The translations under genes and the position numbers were made by a program. The notes under the pieces were generated by a model that was given only the letters and a program-made list of their open reading frames with translations, was not told the origin of the DNA and searched no databases. A stretch of DNA of 64,000 nt from Chryseobacterium aahli (lineage in GTDB: Bacteria; Bacteroidota; Bacteroidia; Flavobacteriales; Weeksellaceae): assembly GCF_022699665.1 (NCBI RefSeq), contig NZ_JALDNB010000007.1, forward strand, positions 231,960 through 295,959. Direction: 5' to 3'. This document shows positions 53,817-63,254 of the stretch, in pieces. Every line of letters begins with the position of its first letter. Positions within the stretch are counted from its first letter, which is position 1.

Positions 53817-56198
53817 ATGGAAAAAAAAGAAAAATTTAATCCTGATTTTAATAAAGATATTGCCAAATCTGATTGGTTTTGGAATTACATGGAAGATTAC
53901 TGGCATAAGAACCGAGAATTTCCGGAAAGTGTAGAAAACCACCTCAATAGGAAAGCTGATTTGATTGATGGAAAAGTACCTTCATCACAACTTCCAAGCT
54001 ATGTAGACGATGTTTTAGAATTTAATGCCTTTGAAAATTTACCAGCCTCCGGCGAGAAGGGAAAAATCTATTTAGTAACGAGTAACAACACCCAATTCAG
54101 ATGGAGCGGCTCAGAATATATTCAGATTAATTCTGATGAAAATCTGATGACCGTTGATACTGTACAAGATATAACAGGTCATAAACAGTTCAACGGCGGG
54201 ATGTCCCTTGGTTCAAATCAAAGAATGTATATTAAAACAGCTAATGATGTTGCACATTATGTTGCAAACTTTGCTGATGATTTAGATGGTTTCGCTGTAA
54301 GTACAGGATTTGCTATTAAACCTTATAATGATACAGCAAGAAATTGGTTTTTTGTAAATGGAGCAGGTGCTTATTCGAATGGGCAACTGTTATCAACTCA
54401 GGAATGGGTAAACTCAGCATTCCATAAAAAAGATCAAACAGGCTTAATCTATAATGGTTCTGATGGCAGAACAAATGTTTCATGGTTCGATTATAATTGG
54501 GCAGGTAAAAATGTTGCAGGTTCAGTAATTAATTTCAGTGGTTTTGAAGGATATTCAACTGAATTATTTTCAAGTTATAACATACCTGACTCTATTGGCA
54601 TTAGAAGTCGTCAAGGAGATATAGGTGTCTGGAATGAGCCAAGATGGATATGGCATGATAAAAACTTCAATCCTGCAAATTATTATAAAATTAATTTAGG
54701 TCATGGTATTTCAAACCAATCGGAATTAAAACCAAATGGCTTACAATGGACTTCTACGGGTAATTCTAAAAGTAATTTTGATGGTGATTTAGCCAATAAA
54801 ACCATTGAAGGTACTTTTGCAAACTTCAACGGGTACTCTAATGAACATAAGCAATTAGGTTTTACATTAGCTGGTGCAACATCAACAAATCACGGAATTT
54901 ATTATAAAACTTGGTACGGTGGTGCTGAAACACCATTTAGAAAACTTTGGGATTCTAGTGATTTCAATCCTGCTACTTTTGTATTACCATCTTCGGATAA
55001 TTGGACAGGAAACCCAACAATAACAGGTAGAAAAGTAATTGGCGAATTGGCTTGGAAAAATTACGGGAACGGTCACACTATTTTCGATATTTCAAGTGGT
55101 ATCACACCTTGGGGTGCATCGGTGTCAAACCAAGATGCTCAAAATCCGTGGTCACCATCTTATCCAACTTTGGTTGGTGGAAATGGTCTAGGAACTTATG
55201 GTGTAAGAGTTGATAGCGCAAGGGTTGCCGACAATGCAAATGCATTGGGTGGTATTGGTTCGGCAGGATATGCAAGAAACTTAGAAAATGTTCAAGGAGT
55301 TGGTTTTACTTCAGGAAATTCAAATCTTGCACCATATTTTCGTCATATTGATGACACTTATGTATTTTTGGCAACTCAGAATTGGATTACTGCAAACTTC
55401 CCGAACCAATCATTATCTGTTGGTGTAGAAAGTAACGGCGGTCAAGCAATAACATTATCAAACGGCAATTCTGTACAAATAACCAATAATTTTGTTGCTT
55501 GTAGAGACAATGGCTCAAGAAATCCGGATGATACTAAACCCAACGAAAATGGACAAAGGGTAAGATTTGATTTTGCAAATGCAAGTCAGATTGGTGGTGC
55601 TGGTAATTATGCAGGGGTAATGACATATTCACCTTATGATGGAACTACTGCATCAACTGGTGACTCTTCCTACCAATTAGCTTTTGCAAACCAAACAGGC
55701 ATTAACGGCTCTGGCTTACCAATGCTCAAAATAAGAAAGGGCATTGATGATAATTGGTCAAACTCGTGGTATAAACTTTGGAGTGAAGGTGATTTTTCAA
55801 AAACCGACATTGATAATTGGAACAATTTAGCAAACACTGCTACAACCCAATCATGGGTAGAGTCACAGGATTACGCAACTCATTCATTTGTCGAAGAAAG
55901 CCTGAACAAATTAGCGTCAGAGCATATAGATCCCGATTATTCGATATCTGCTAGAAGTAATCTAAACACAATTATTATTACAGATCAATATCCTGTACAA
56001 TTTCTAAAGCTTGAAAGTGATTTAGCTCCCGGAAAGCAAATGACAATAATCAATACAGCTCCTTTTGATATAGAAGTTCATAAAGATGGCAATATTGTAG
56101 ACATAGTACGCTCCGAAGAAACAAATGAGTATTATATTACTCGCCAGCAGAGATTGGTCAAAAAAGGCTTTTATGGAAATGCTAAGATTTTAAGCTAA
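53817..56198 (+). CDS. Phage tail-fibre-like protein
   Basis: 793 aa, no signal peptide. The N-terminal part has GKVPSSQLPSYVDDVLEFNAF and GEKGKIYLVTSNNTQFRWSG, a block common in flavobacterial phage fibres. The centre and C-terminus show repeated pyocin-knob-like units (for example WYGGAETPFRKLWDSSDFNP and DDNWSNSWYKLWSEGDFSKT) and Gly/Asn/Ser-rich beta stretches. Such fibres bind cell-surface receptors. No tail tube, sheath, baseplate or chaperone gene is adjacent, so it is not part of an intact prophage. The position just before the 1361-aa gene suggests that it forms part of the same complex. Confidence 0.82.
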   Translation: MEKKEKFNPDFNKDIAKSDWFWNYMEDYWHKNREFPESVENHLNRKADLIDGKVPSSQLPSYVDDVLEFNAFENLPASGEKGKIYLVTSNNTQFRWSGSEYIQINSDENLMTVDTVQDITGHKQFNGGMSLGSNQRMYIKTANDVAHYVANFADDLDGFAVSTGFAIKPYNDTARNWFFVNGAGAYSNGQLLSTQEWVNSAFHKKDQTGLIYNGSDGRTNVSWFDYNWAGKNVAGSVINFSGFEGYSTELFSSYNIPDSIGIRSRQGDIGVWNEPRWIWHDKNFNPANYYKINLGHGISNQSELKPNGLQWTSTGNSKSNFDGDLANKTIEGTFANFNGYSNEHKQLGFTLAGATSTNHGIYYKTWYGGAETPFRKLWDSSDFNPATFVLPSSDNWTGNPTITGRKVIGELAWKNYGNGHTIFDISSGITPWGASVSNQDAQNPWSPSYPTLVGGNGLGTYGVRVDSARVADNANALGGIGSAGYARNLENVQGVGFTSGNSNLAPYFRHIDDTYVFLATQNWITANFPNQSLSVGVESNGGQAITLSNGNSVQITNNFVACRDNGSRNPDDTKPNENGQRVRFDFANASQIGGAGNYAGVMTYSPYDGTTASTGDSSYQLAFANQTGINGSGLPMLKIRKGIDDNWSNSWYKLWSEGDFSKTDIDNWNNLANTATTQSWVESQDYATHSFVEESLNKLASEHIDPDYSISARSNLNTIIITDQYPVQFLKLESDLAPGKQMTIINTAPFDIEVHKDGNIVDIVRSEETNEYYITRQQRLVKKGFYGNAKILS

Positions 56199-56215
56199 TC
56201 TTATTCTAAGTTTAC

Positions 56216-56250
56216 CCAGCAAGTCCTGCCGCAACTTAATTCTAATATTT
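56216..56250 (+). promoter_or_regulatory. Island promoter, copy 6 (1361-aa gene, diverged)
   Basis: CCAGCAAGTCCTGCCGC (56216-56232), 12 of 17 identical to the consensus, and 14 bp from CTG to TAATATTT (56243-56250). The sequence has drifted, but the core CAAGT..TG.CGC and the spacing are kept. Confidence 0.65.
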
Positions 56251-56294
56251 TAATTCATAAAATTTTCATCAATACTTCACTGATTAACAATCAG

Positions 56295-56322
56295 AGTGGA
56301 TGTTCTGTAGACTGAAACCACT
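56295..56322 (+). promoter_or_regulatory. Leader hairpin of the 1361-aa protein gene
   Basis: AGTGG ... CCACT stem-loop, similar in loop sequence (GGAT, CT, GAAACCAC) to 53699-53725 but with the outer G-C pair replaced by A-T, a compensatory change. The TCAAATTTTAATCTTAAAAA block (from 56362) precedes the ATG as in the fibre gene. Confidence 0.5.
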
Positions 56323-56397
56323 TAAATAATATTACATACAAATATTCCTAAAAAGAATTTATCAAATTTTAATCTTAAAAACCAAAACAATTTTAAA

Positions 56398-59300
56398 ATG
56401 TCAACAAATTTAAACACAAACAACTCTTCGCAAACACTATTCAGATTTGCAGCAATGAGAAACCCGGAACTATCAGATCCGAAAAATAAAAACAGAAGAT
56501 TTATCTTCAGAAGCCAACAGGCAAAAAGTACAAGTGCAATTGATTCTTTGGTAAACTCTACAACTACTTTACAATCAGTATTTAGAAATCCAGCATCTAT
56601 TACTGGTTTTACAGTACATTCCGAAGATTCTTTAAAAGCCCTTTACCCTAATTTTTATGATTTTGCGGTTTGGGTTGCAAGAAATAAATCTACTGCCACA
56701 AAAGAAGAATTTGACAAACAGATTGCGCTTTGTAAAACATTGGGAGCTTTCAACGTTGATCATGTTCTATGGGATAATCTCGTTTATCAGGTAGTAACCC
56801 AAAAAGACTTTTACGCAAAAGAACTGATTATGCAATATCTGCATTTAGCCCATATTCTTAAAGAGTATGATCAATCTGAAGAGGCTTTTGAAGATATGAA
56901 AAAGGCTAAAGTCGTTTTGCCTAAAGAATTATTTAAAGTTTCTCAAACCGATTTCAACACTACAGGTTCTTCGATAGCCCAGAGGACTACTTACGATAAT
57001 AAATCGATGAAATTTGCGGAAGCAACTCTTAACCTGAAAGAAAATCAGGATTTAAAAGACTCTCTTTCTAAATTAGAAAAAACTTTTAAAAAGCAATACG
57101 ATGTAGCCTACCAAGAAGCTTATAACGAATATCAGCAAACTGTAAAACCACTTTTAAAGAGCTCACAAAGAGAAGCTTCTGAAGCTGACAGAAAAAAACA
57201 AATTTTAGAAAACAGAATCAATTATCTCACTCAGCTTAGCATAGCTGACCCTGAAAAGTTCTATGCAAATAGTGAACTGGATATGGAGCTTCACCGCATC
57301 AAGGAAGAAATCATGCAGATTACCACTCCTGAAGTAGAAATTCCTGAATTTGATTTCAAATTTGAAACGCCGGAAATCAGCGCTGAGGCAATGAGCAAAA
57401 CAATGAGTGCGAATGATCAAAGCACATTGCTCAAACTATTCGGGGCACCAAGCCTTAAGGAAGCATTATCAGGTATTTCTTCATTTGATGAGCTGAGCCA
57501 AAATATCAATCAGAATAATCAATCTTTACAGCAAACAGTTTTAAACAATACGGTTCTTAATCAACAGGTTTCTACAAATGTTGGAGGTGTTGTAATTCCT
57601 GTGAATAATAATTCTTCTACTTCAAGCTATATTCCTTATAGCATAAAAACCTATGCTCGTAGTGCAACCGAATGGAGTTTACTTTTATCTTTAAATAGCA
57701 ATCTGCAAATAGTATCTGCAAACTATAAGATAGAATTAAATGGCGTAAATCTCTCATCAACAAGCTTATCTACGCTAGGTGGAGGGTCTTATTTATTGTT
57801 TGACTCGCCTAAAATTCCTACATCCGAAACTTACAGAGTGGAACTATTTATTTTAAAAGGAGAAATAAAACTAAGTGATGGCAATATTTATAATATAAAT
57901 GTCACATTAGAGATAGACCCGAATGATTTGGATAGAATGACTAAACAATATCATTTCAGAGGTGCCGATGGATGTATGCCTGTAGACCCACCAAAACCAG
58001 GAACACCGGAGAATCCGGGAACACCCGAAACGCCAATACAAAACCCTGAAACATCTTCTTTCATCCCTTCAGGATTTGGTATGAAAAACATCGGGATTGC
58101 AGATTATCTAAAAGTAGAGCAAAGTACCTATTGCTATGTAGAAGGAGATGTTGCCCACATCGAAAACATCATGGCCCGCGAATATAAAGAGCGTTCTACA
58201 AGACGATTAAAAAGAAGCGAGTCTCAAACTACAAAATCTTCAGAATCTGAAAAAGAAAAACTGACCGATACAACTTCTACCGAAAGACATGAGATGCAAA
58301 GTGAGATTTCTAAAATCTTACAGGAATCTAAAGATTTCGCAGCACAAGCTGGAGTTACGGCAAGTTGGGGAATAGGAAAAGCCTCTTTTGGGGCAAGTGC
58401 CAATGCTAGTTATGCCACTCATAATTCTAAAGAAGAAAGCACACGACAAGCCGTTACAGAAGCAAAAGACATTACAGCAAGAGCTTTAGACAGAATTGTA
58501 ACCAAAGTAAAAGAAGAACGTATTGACAAAGTTTTAGAAGAATACGAAGAAAACAACAAGCATGGTTTCGATAATACCAAAGGAAGCAATCATGTAGTAG
58601 GAGTTTACAGATGGGTAGATAAGGTGGTAAAAAACCAAATCTACAATTACGGTAAACGCATGATGTTTGAGTTTATGATTCCTGAGCCTGCTAAGCTTCA
58701 TACTCTGGGAGTGAAAATGATTGATGCTTCTGAAAAATTAGTGAAACCTGTTGACCCAAGAGAGTCTGCTACTCACAAATTAGATAATTTTTCTTCTTTA
58801 AATGATGATACTAAGCTAAAGTTTTGGTTAAGCAAATATAATGTTGAAATAGATGAATTTCCTATGTCAACATTTAACATAAATAAATCTTTCCACGAAA
58901 GAGACTCTTCTCATGCAGGCCATGATGACGGTAAAATACAGGTGGCTAATGGTTCTGGAGAAGTAGAAATTCCTGAAGGTTATATAGCTAATCAGGTAAC
59001 TTATACTTTTAATACGTACCCACATGGTTTTCAAGGCTCTCATCAAGCATTCATAACGATAGCTGGAAGACCCTTACCTTGGATTACATCCATTAATTCA
59101 ACACAACAAAATGGAATCTTAAACGGTTTAAATGTTAAAAATAAATTAGCATTCTCATTTGCTACGGGTGAAAGTCCAATCATAGAAGGAAGTTTAGACA
59201 TTTTATGTAATCTAACCCTTGAAGCTAAAAATGCTTGGTTACAATCAACCTTCAACAAAATCATCGAAGCATACAACGCTGAAATGGACAGATACAACCA

Positions 59301-60483
59301 AGCTCTATCAGAAGCAAAAGCATTAGGCGTACAAATCAAAGGATCAAACCCAGGTTTCTACAGAAAAATTGAAAATACAGTATTAAGAAAAAACTGTATT
59401 TCATACATGATTGATCAGAATCCTGGAGCTGCCTTGACGTTTGGTAAAAACAAATATTATCAAACCGATAATGCAACCGAAAGCTTTACTAATACCGAAA
59501 TTAAATTAGATTCAGGTTTAGATCAATATGCCGCTTTTGTGAAATTCATGGAACAGGCTTTTGAGTGGGATATTATGAGCTACTATTTCTATCCTTATTA
59601 CTGGGGTAAAAGAGACAGATGGTCAGACATGTATCAATTTGATGACAACGATCCTACTTTCAGAGCATTTATGCAATCTGGTATGGCAAGAGTAATTGTT
59701 ACCGTAAGACCGGGATTTGAAGAAGCCGTAAGACACTTCCTTGCAACCGGACAAATCTGGAACGGCGGTGAAGTTCCTGTAATCGACGACCCAATGTTCC
59801 TATCTATCGTAGACGAAATGCGTTCTGCATTAGGCAAAAAACAAGGCGAACCGTGGAGAGAGAAAATCCCAACAGCTTTAACCATTCTTCAGGCAGATTC
59901 TATCGGTCTAAGAGTTGAAAAAGCTTTGCCTTGCAACTGCGAACCGGGAGTGAAATTTGACGATCAGTTGGGTGAAATGTGCGAGAGTAACTTTGCACTC
60001 AATAACAACCAGATTGGTCAGTCTTCAGATAAATGGATTGAAATCAGCTATAATGAGATGGATGATATTTCATTTACCCGAATTCAGGATTTTAGTGATG
60101 CTGGTGTTTATCCTAAAACATACAAATGTTTAGGGAATACAATAGAAGTCGGAGATGAGCTTGACAAAATGGATGCTTCAATAAAACTCTACAAACGTAT
60201 TGCCGAAGAAGTATCACAGATTGAAGGTGTGGAAGCTTACCCTACAGGAGAAAATGGCATTACCTTTAAAGTAAATGTAAGGCTGATTAAAAACTTTGAT
60301 TTTGCTGATGTAAAAGCAGAACCTGAAAAGCATTTTGTCTTCACTACGGATGCAGAAACTTATCTTAAAGTTACATTACCTAAAAAAAGTTTTGGAGAAG
60401 AGAAAATTTTAGACAAAAATTTGCAGCCTTTACCACCTGACGAGTATGAAAATCAGGCTCCGATTTCTAAATTTTTAGTGTAA
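56398..60483 (+). CDS. Large 1361-aa protein of unknown function
   Basis: 1361 aa, no signal peptide or membrane helix. Parts that can be seen: helical N-terminal region (about 1-310, with a coiled-coil-like stretch 215-305), a beta domain (about 400-515), a Pro-rich linker (527-552, PGTPENPGTPETP), and a conserved-looking core (about 560-790) with Ser/Glu/Arg-rich helices, a Gly/Ser/Ala stretch (VTASWGIGKASFGASANAS), GVYRWVDKVVKNQIYNYGKR and MMFEFMIPEPAKLH. After it come an aromatic-rich region (SYYFYPYYWGKRDRW) and a C-terminal domain. I have seen similar core motifs in large uncharacterised proteins but cannot name the family. Probably a structural part of a toxin or delivery complex, by context only. 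Confidence 0.6.
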   Translation: MSTNLNTNNSSQTLFRFAAMRNPELSDPKNKNRRFIFRSQQAKSTSAIDSLVNSTTTLQSVFRNPASITGFTVHSEDSLKALYPNFYDFAVWVARNKSTATKEEFDKQIALCKTLGAFNVDHVLWDNLVYQVVTQKDFYAKELIMQYLHLAHILKEYDQSEEAFEDMKKAKVVLPKELFKVSQTDFNTTGSSIAQRTTYDNKSMKFAEATLNLKENQDLKDSLSKLEKTFKKQYDVAYQEAYNEYQQTVKPLLKSSQREASEADRKKQILENRINYLTQLSIADPEKFYANSELDMELHRIKEEIMQITTPEVEIPEFDFKFETPEISAEAMSKTMSANDQSTLLKLFGAPSLKEALSGISSFDELSQNINQNNQSLQQTVLNNTVLNQQVSTNVGGVVIPVNNNSSTSSYIPYSIKTYARSATEWSLLLSLNSNLQIVSANYKIELNGVNLSSTSLSTLGGGSYLLFDSPKIPTSETYRVELFILKGEIKLSDGNIYNINVTLEIDPNDLDRMTKQYHFRGADGCMPVDPPKPGTPENPGTPETPIQNPETSSFIPSGFGMKNIGIADYLKVEQSTYCYVEGDVAHIENIMAREYKERSTRRLKRSESQTTKSSESEKEKLTDTTSTERHEMQSEISKILQESKDFAAQAGVTASWGIGKASFGASANASYATHNSKEESTRQAVTEAKDITARALDRIVTKVKEERIDKVLEEYEENNKHGFDNTKGSNHVVGVYRWVDKVVKNQIYNYGKRMMFEFMIPEPAKLHTLGVKMIDASEKLVKPVDPRESATHKLDNFSSLNDDTKLKFWLSKYNVEIDEFPMSTFNINKSFHERDSSHAGHDDGKIQVANGSGEVEIPEGYIANQVTYTFNTYPHGFQGSHQAFITIAGRPLPWITSINSTQQNGILNGLNVKNKLAFSFATGESPIIEGSLDILCNLTLEAKNAWLQSTFNKIIEAYNAEMDRYNQALSEAKALGVQIKGSNPGFYRKIENTVLRKNCISYMIDQNPGAALTFGKNKYYQTDNATESFTNTEIKLDSGLDQYAAFVKFMEQAFEWDIMSYYFYPYYWGKRDRWSDMYQFDDNDPTFRAFMQSGMARVIVTVRPGFEEAVRHFLATGQIWNGGEVPVIDDPMFLSIVDEMRSALGKKQGEPWREKIPTALTILQADSIGLRVEKALPCNCEPGVKFDDQLGEMCESNFALNNNQIGQSSDKWIEISYNEMDDISFTRIQDFSDAGVYPKTYKCLGNTIEVGDELDKMDASIKLYKRIAEEVSQIEGVEAYPTGENGITFKVNVRLIKNFDFADVKAEPEKHFVFTTDAETYLKVTLPKKSFGEEKILDKNLQPLPPDEYENQAPISKFLV

Positions 60484-60506
60484 TCCTTTAAAAATTTAAT
60501 CATGAA

Positions 60507-60559
60507 TCGGGCAAAACCCGAGGTTATTGGGCAGCACTTTATTGTGTTGCCTTATAACC
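60507..60559 (+). promoter_or_regulatory. Tandem hairpins between the two large genes
   Basis: Hairpin 1: TCGGG / CCCGA (60507-60521). Hairpin 2: outer GGTTAT / ATAACC and inner GGCAGCAC / GTGTTGCC (60522-60559) separated by a 2x2 internal loop. No T run follows, so this is not an ordinary terminator; it may stabilise, process or attenuate the transcript. No island element is found before the next gene. Confidence 0.6.
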
Positions 60560-60603
60560 ATCATGAAATTAATAAATTGTTTAACAACTAAAAACGAAGA
60601 AAC

Positions 60604-63243
60604 ATGAGTGATTTTAAAAATATTGTTGAATTTTTCAGGCTGAATCGAAGATATGAAGAAGCAGAAAAACTATATTCTGAAAGTAATAAGATAACTTTAA
60701 CAATATTAGAAACAAAAGAAAATTATGAAGTAAATACTCAAGAGTATAATGGATTAAAACTTCTGAGAGATATTTTTCAGCTCTTTTCAACAACCGAGAT
60801 TTTCATATTAAATAATCCTTCAGGAAAAGAATTTTATGTAAAAACAAATGCTGGAACTTATTTTAATATAGACACAGAACAAGTTAATACAAACGTTATC
60901 TCTACAGACCTTTATACTGTTTCTTTAGAAGATTTTCCTCCCGAAGCTTATTTTTATGACATTGTAAAGAATTGTGTTGCTATTGATATAATTTCGATAA
61001 AAAATGTACAGATTTTTCCTGAAAGTATTCGATATGACCCACATTCTGATTTTTTTGAAGATTTCAGTCATCAAGAAACTTTGAGTTACAGTTATAATAC
61101 TCACAAAACTTGGGTATATGATTTTGTAAGTTTTTTTATTCCTAATAATGATCCTGAAGGAGATCCTTTTGCAAAGCATGTCTCAGATACCGATGTTACG
61201 GTTACACAAATAAGAATAACGCAAATTATTGATATCATTCCTATCATAAAGGAATCAATGGGGAAATACTTTGCTCACTATAATTTATACAAAAAAGATG
61301 ACAGAAAGTTTGTTCCTTTTTATCTCAATAGAAATAACTTTTCTGATGAAAATATTCCTGTAGTCACATTAACGTTCAACAGTTTGGGGGCTTTCATGTC
61401 TTATCTTAATGACACCATTTTTAGCCAGACAGATAATTTTACTAAGGGAAAAAGATCGATTTTTCTTAAGCAATATTATGAAATTATTGTCCTTCCTCTA
61501 ATAAGAAATTTAGAAAGCAAATCTACATTTTCATATTATGATGCATTGCAGGCTTTATATTATTTGCCAGAAAGTCTATTCTATATGCTTCCGGAAGGAT
61601 TCTTATGGACATTTTTCGAGAAAGCAATTGCTAATGACAGTTTTACAAATAAGCCTTATTCTAAAGAAGAAGATATTTTCCTTAAAATATTGCAAGTATT
61701 AGCATCCACAGAAAACAATGCTGTAAAACTCATCGAGAGGCTAATTAAAAAGGTTGGTACAGAAAATTCGCAAATGCTTTTGGAATTCTTTTATGAAAGA
61801 ATACATGGGAATAATTTCATAGAATTTGCAAAAATAGTCAATAATGCATGGCGAAAAACACGTTTTGTAGATTACAGTTCAGAAACCAATCCTGAATTTG
61901 CTTCTATTAATGGACCTAAACTTTTGCCTTATCACTCTGAAAAAATAGCCGGTTTCTTTTTTAGTAATGTTTCGGCAAGTTTTGAGAACAGTCCCCATGA
62001 TAAAAAAGAAAGATTCTTGCGATTTAAATTTGAAACAGGAAAAACTAAAAAAGTCACGAAAGCGCACCCAAAAGCTGTAATTTATCAGGACGATGAAGAA
62101 ATTATTGAATATTACTATTATCATCCCTTCTATCCTGTAAAAATAAAAAATGCAGATGAAGACAATCAGAATCAGGAAACGGCGATAAAACTAGATGCAA
62201 TTGTTCCAGCGTTTATGCTGTTTGCCAATTCTAATCAACAGTTTTGGAATAATGTGATAAAATCTGGAGAATATGCACTTGACATCGGAGTAATTGCATT
62301 AAGCTATGGTACGCTTTCGGGTTTAGCAGCCGCAGAAGTCATCACTACTTTAGCAGTAGCACGTGGAATAGGTGCTGCTTCAGCAATCACAAGCTCTGTA
62401 GCCAATATTATTTTAAAATTAGCCAACGCAGAAGATTCTGCTCTCGGACAAGCTTTTTGTGAGTATTTATTTTGGATAGAAATGTTATCTTTGAGTGGAG
62501 AACTTACGATTGCTATTAGAAATGGATTGAAACGTTCCGCTGTTAAACTTGTTGGAACTGAAGAGAATCTTACTAAGCTGGAAAAGCAGTTGGATGAAGT
62601 TATAGTTGAAGAAAATGGAGTAAGACGTAAGCTTAAAAAAGAAGAGAAGGATGGAATCGTAGATGAATTAGAAGGGCATATAGAAAAAGAAAAAATTAAA
62701 AGGAAGGTTGATAAAAAGTATAAAGAATTTTGTAAAAAATGGGAAAATATTTCCTTATTAAAACTAACAAAAAATGAACTTATTGATGCTTTACAAGGAT
62801 ATACAAAGCATGGTGATGATGTTGCAGAACTTTTAAGAACGAATAAGATGCAGTATGAATTTTTAGATGATGCAGATTTTGAAGATTTATTACGTGATTA
62901 TGATTATGACAACGTATTGACCGATGAGCAAATTTTTAATTCTAAAGCAGCCACATTGGGAGGAAAAACTTTTTATCGATCATCAGCTTCTGTTGATGAC
63001 TTTTTGACAGAAATAGTTCACGAAGGCTCTCATGTTATTGACAATATACTTAAGAAAAAAATGTTGAAAGATGGTAAAGCAAAGAAAGAAATTGACGGAA
63101 TTATTGGAAATAATTGGGAGCAAGAAATTAGAGCTTATTCACACGAGAGGGATTGGCAACTAAAAATAAGAATTAAGCCTGAATATGAATCTATACAAGA
63201 TATAGAAAAGCATGTTAAAATTGAGTATCCTAAACATTTATAA
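60604..63243 (+). CDS. 879-aa protein with C-terminal HExxH metallopeptidase domain (putative toxin)
   Basis: 879 aa. Residues 1-540 are not recognised. A hydrophobic Ala/Gly/Ile-rich stretch at about 553-605 (two helices) could insert in a membrane. A Lys/Glu-rich helical linker (about 640-720) leads to the last 130 residues with EIVHEGSHVID (HEGSH 806-810) and WEQEIRAYSHERDW (838-851). This is the HExxH plus downstream Glu arrangement of zincins, like the E-x-RAY motif in toxin peptidases as I recall it. The large variable N-part, small toxic-type domain at the C-terminus and a tiny gene 11 bp downstream match the polymorphic toxin layout. No signal peptide is present. Confidence 0.72.
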   Translation: MSDFKNIVEFFRLNRRYEEAEKLYSESNKITLTILETKENYEVNTQEYNGLKLLRDIFQLFSTTEIFILNNPSGKEFYVKTNAGTYFNIDTEQVNTNVISTDLYTVSLEDFPPEAYFYDIVKNCVAIDIISIKNVQIFPESIRYDPHSDFFEDFSHQETLSYSYNTHKTWVYDFVSFFIPNNDPEGDPFAKHVSDTDVTVTQIRITQIIDIIPIIKESMGKYFAHYNLYKKDDRKFVPFYLNRNNFSDENIPVVTLTFNSLGAFMSYLNDTIFSQTDNFTKGKRSIFLKQYYEIIVLPLIRNLESKSTFSYYDALQALYYLPESLFYMLPEGFLWTFFEKAIANDSFTNKPYSKEEDIFLKILQVLASTENNAVKLIERLIKKVGTENSQMLLEFFYERIHGNNFIEFAKIVNNAWRKTRFVDYSSETNPEFASINGPKLLPYHSEKIAGFFFSNVSASFENSPHDKKERFLRFKFETGKTKKVTKAHPKAVIYQDDEEIIEYYYYHPFYPVKIKNADEDNQNQETAIKLDAIVPAFMLFANSNQQFWNNVIKSGEYALDIGVIALSYGTLSGLAAAEVITTLAVARGIGAASAITSSVANIILKLANAEDSALGQAFCEYLFWIEMLSLSGELTIAIRNGLKRSAVKLVGTEENLTKLEKQLDEVIVEENGVRRKLKKEEKDGIVDELEGHIEKEKIKRKVDKKYKEFCKKWENISLLKLTKNELIDALQGYTKHGDDVAELLRTNKMQYEFLDDADFEDLLRDYDYDNVLTDEQIFNSKAATLGGKTFYRSSASVDDFLTEIVHEGSHVIDNILKKKMLKDGKAKKEIDGIIGNNWEQEIRAYSHERDWQLKIRIKPEYESIQDIEKHVKIEYPKHL

Positions 63244-63254
63244 TAAAATAATTT

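Noticed and set aside
53817..63243. Island as an intact tailocin, contractile injection system or Tc toxin
   Set aside because: No sheath, tube, spike, baseplate or AAA ATPase gene, and no Tc-type repeats or Rhs core can be seen in the large proteins. Genes right of the window could change this.
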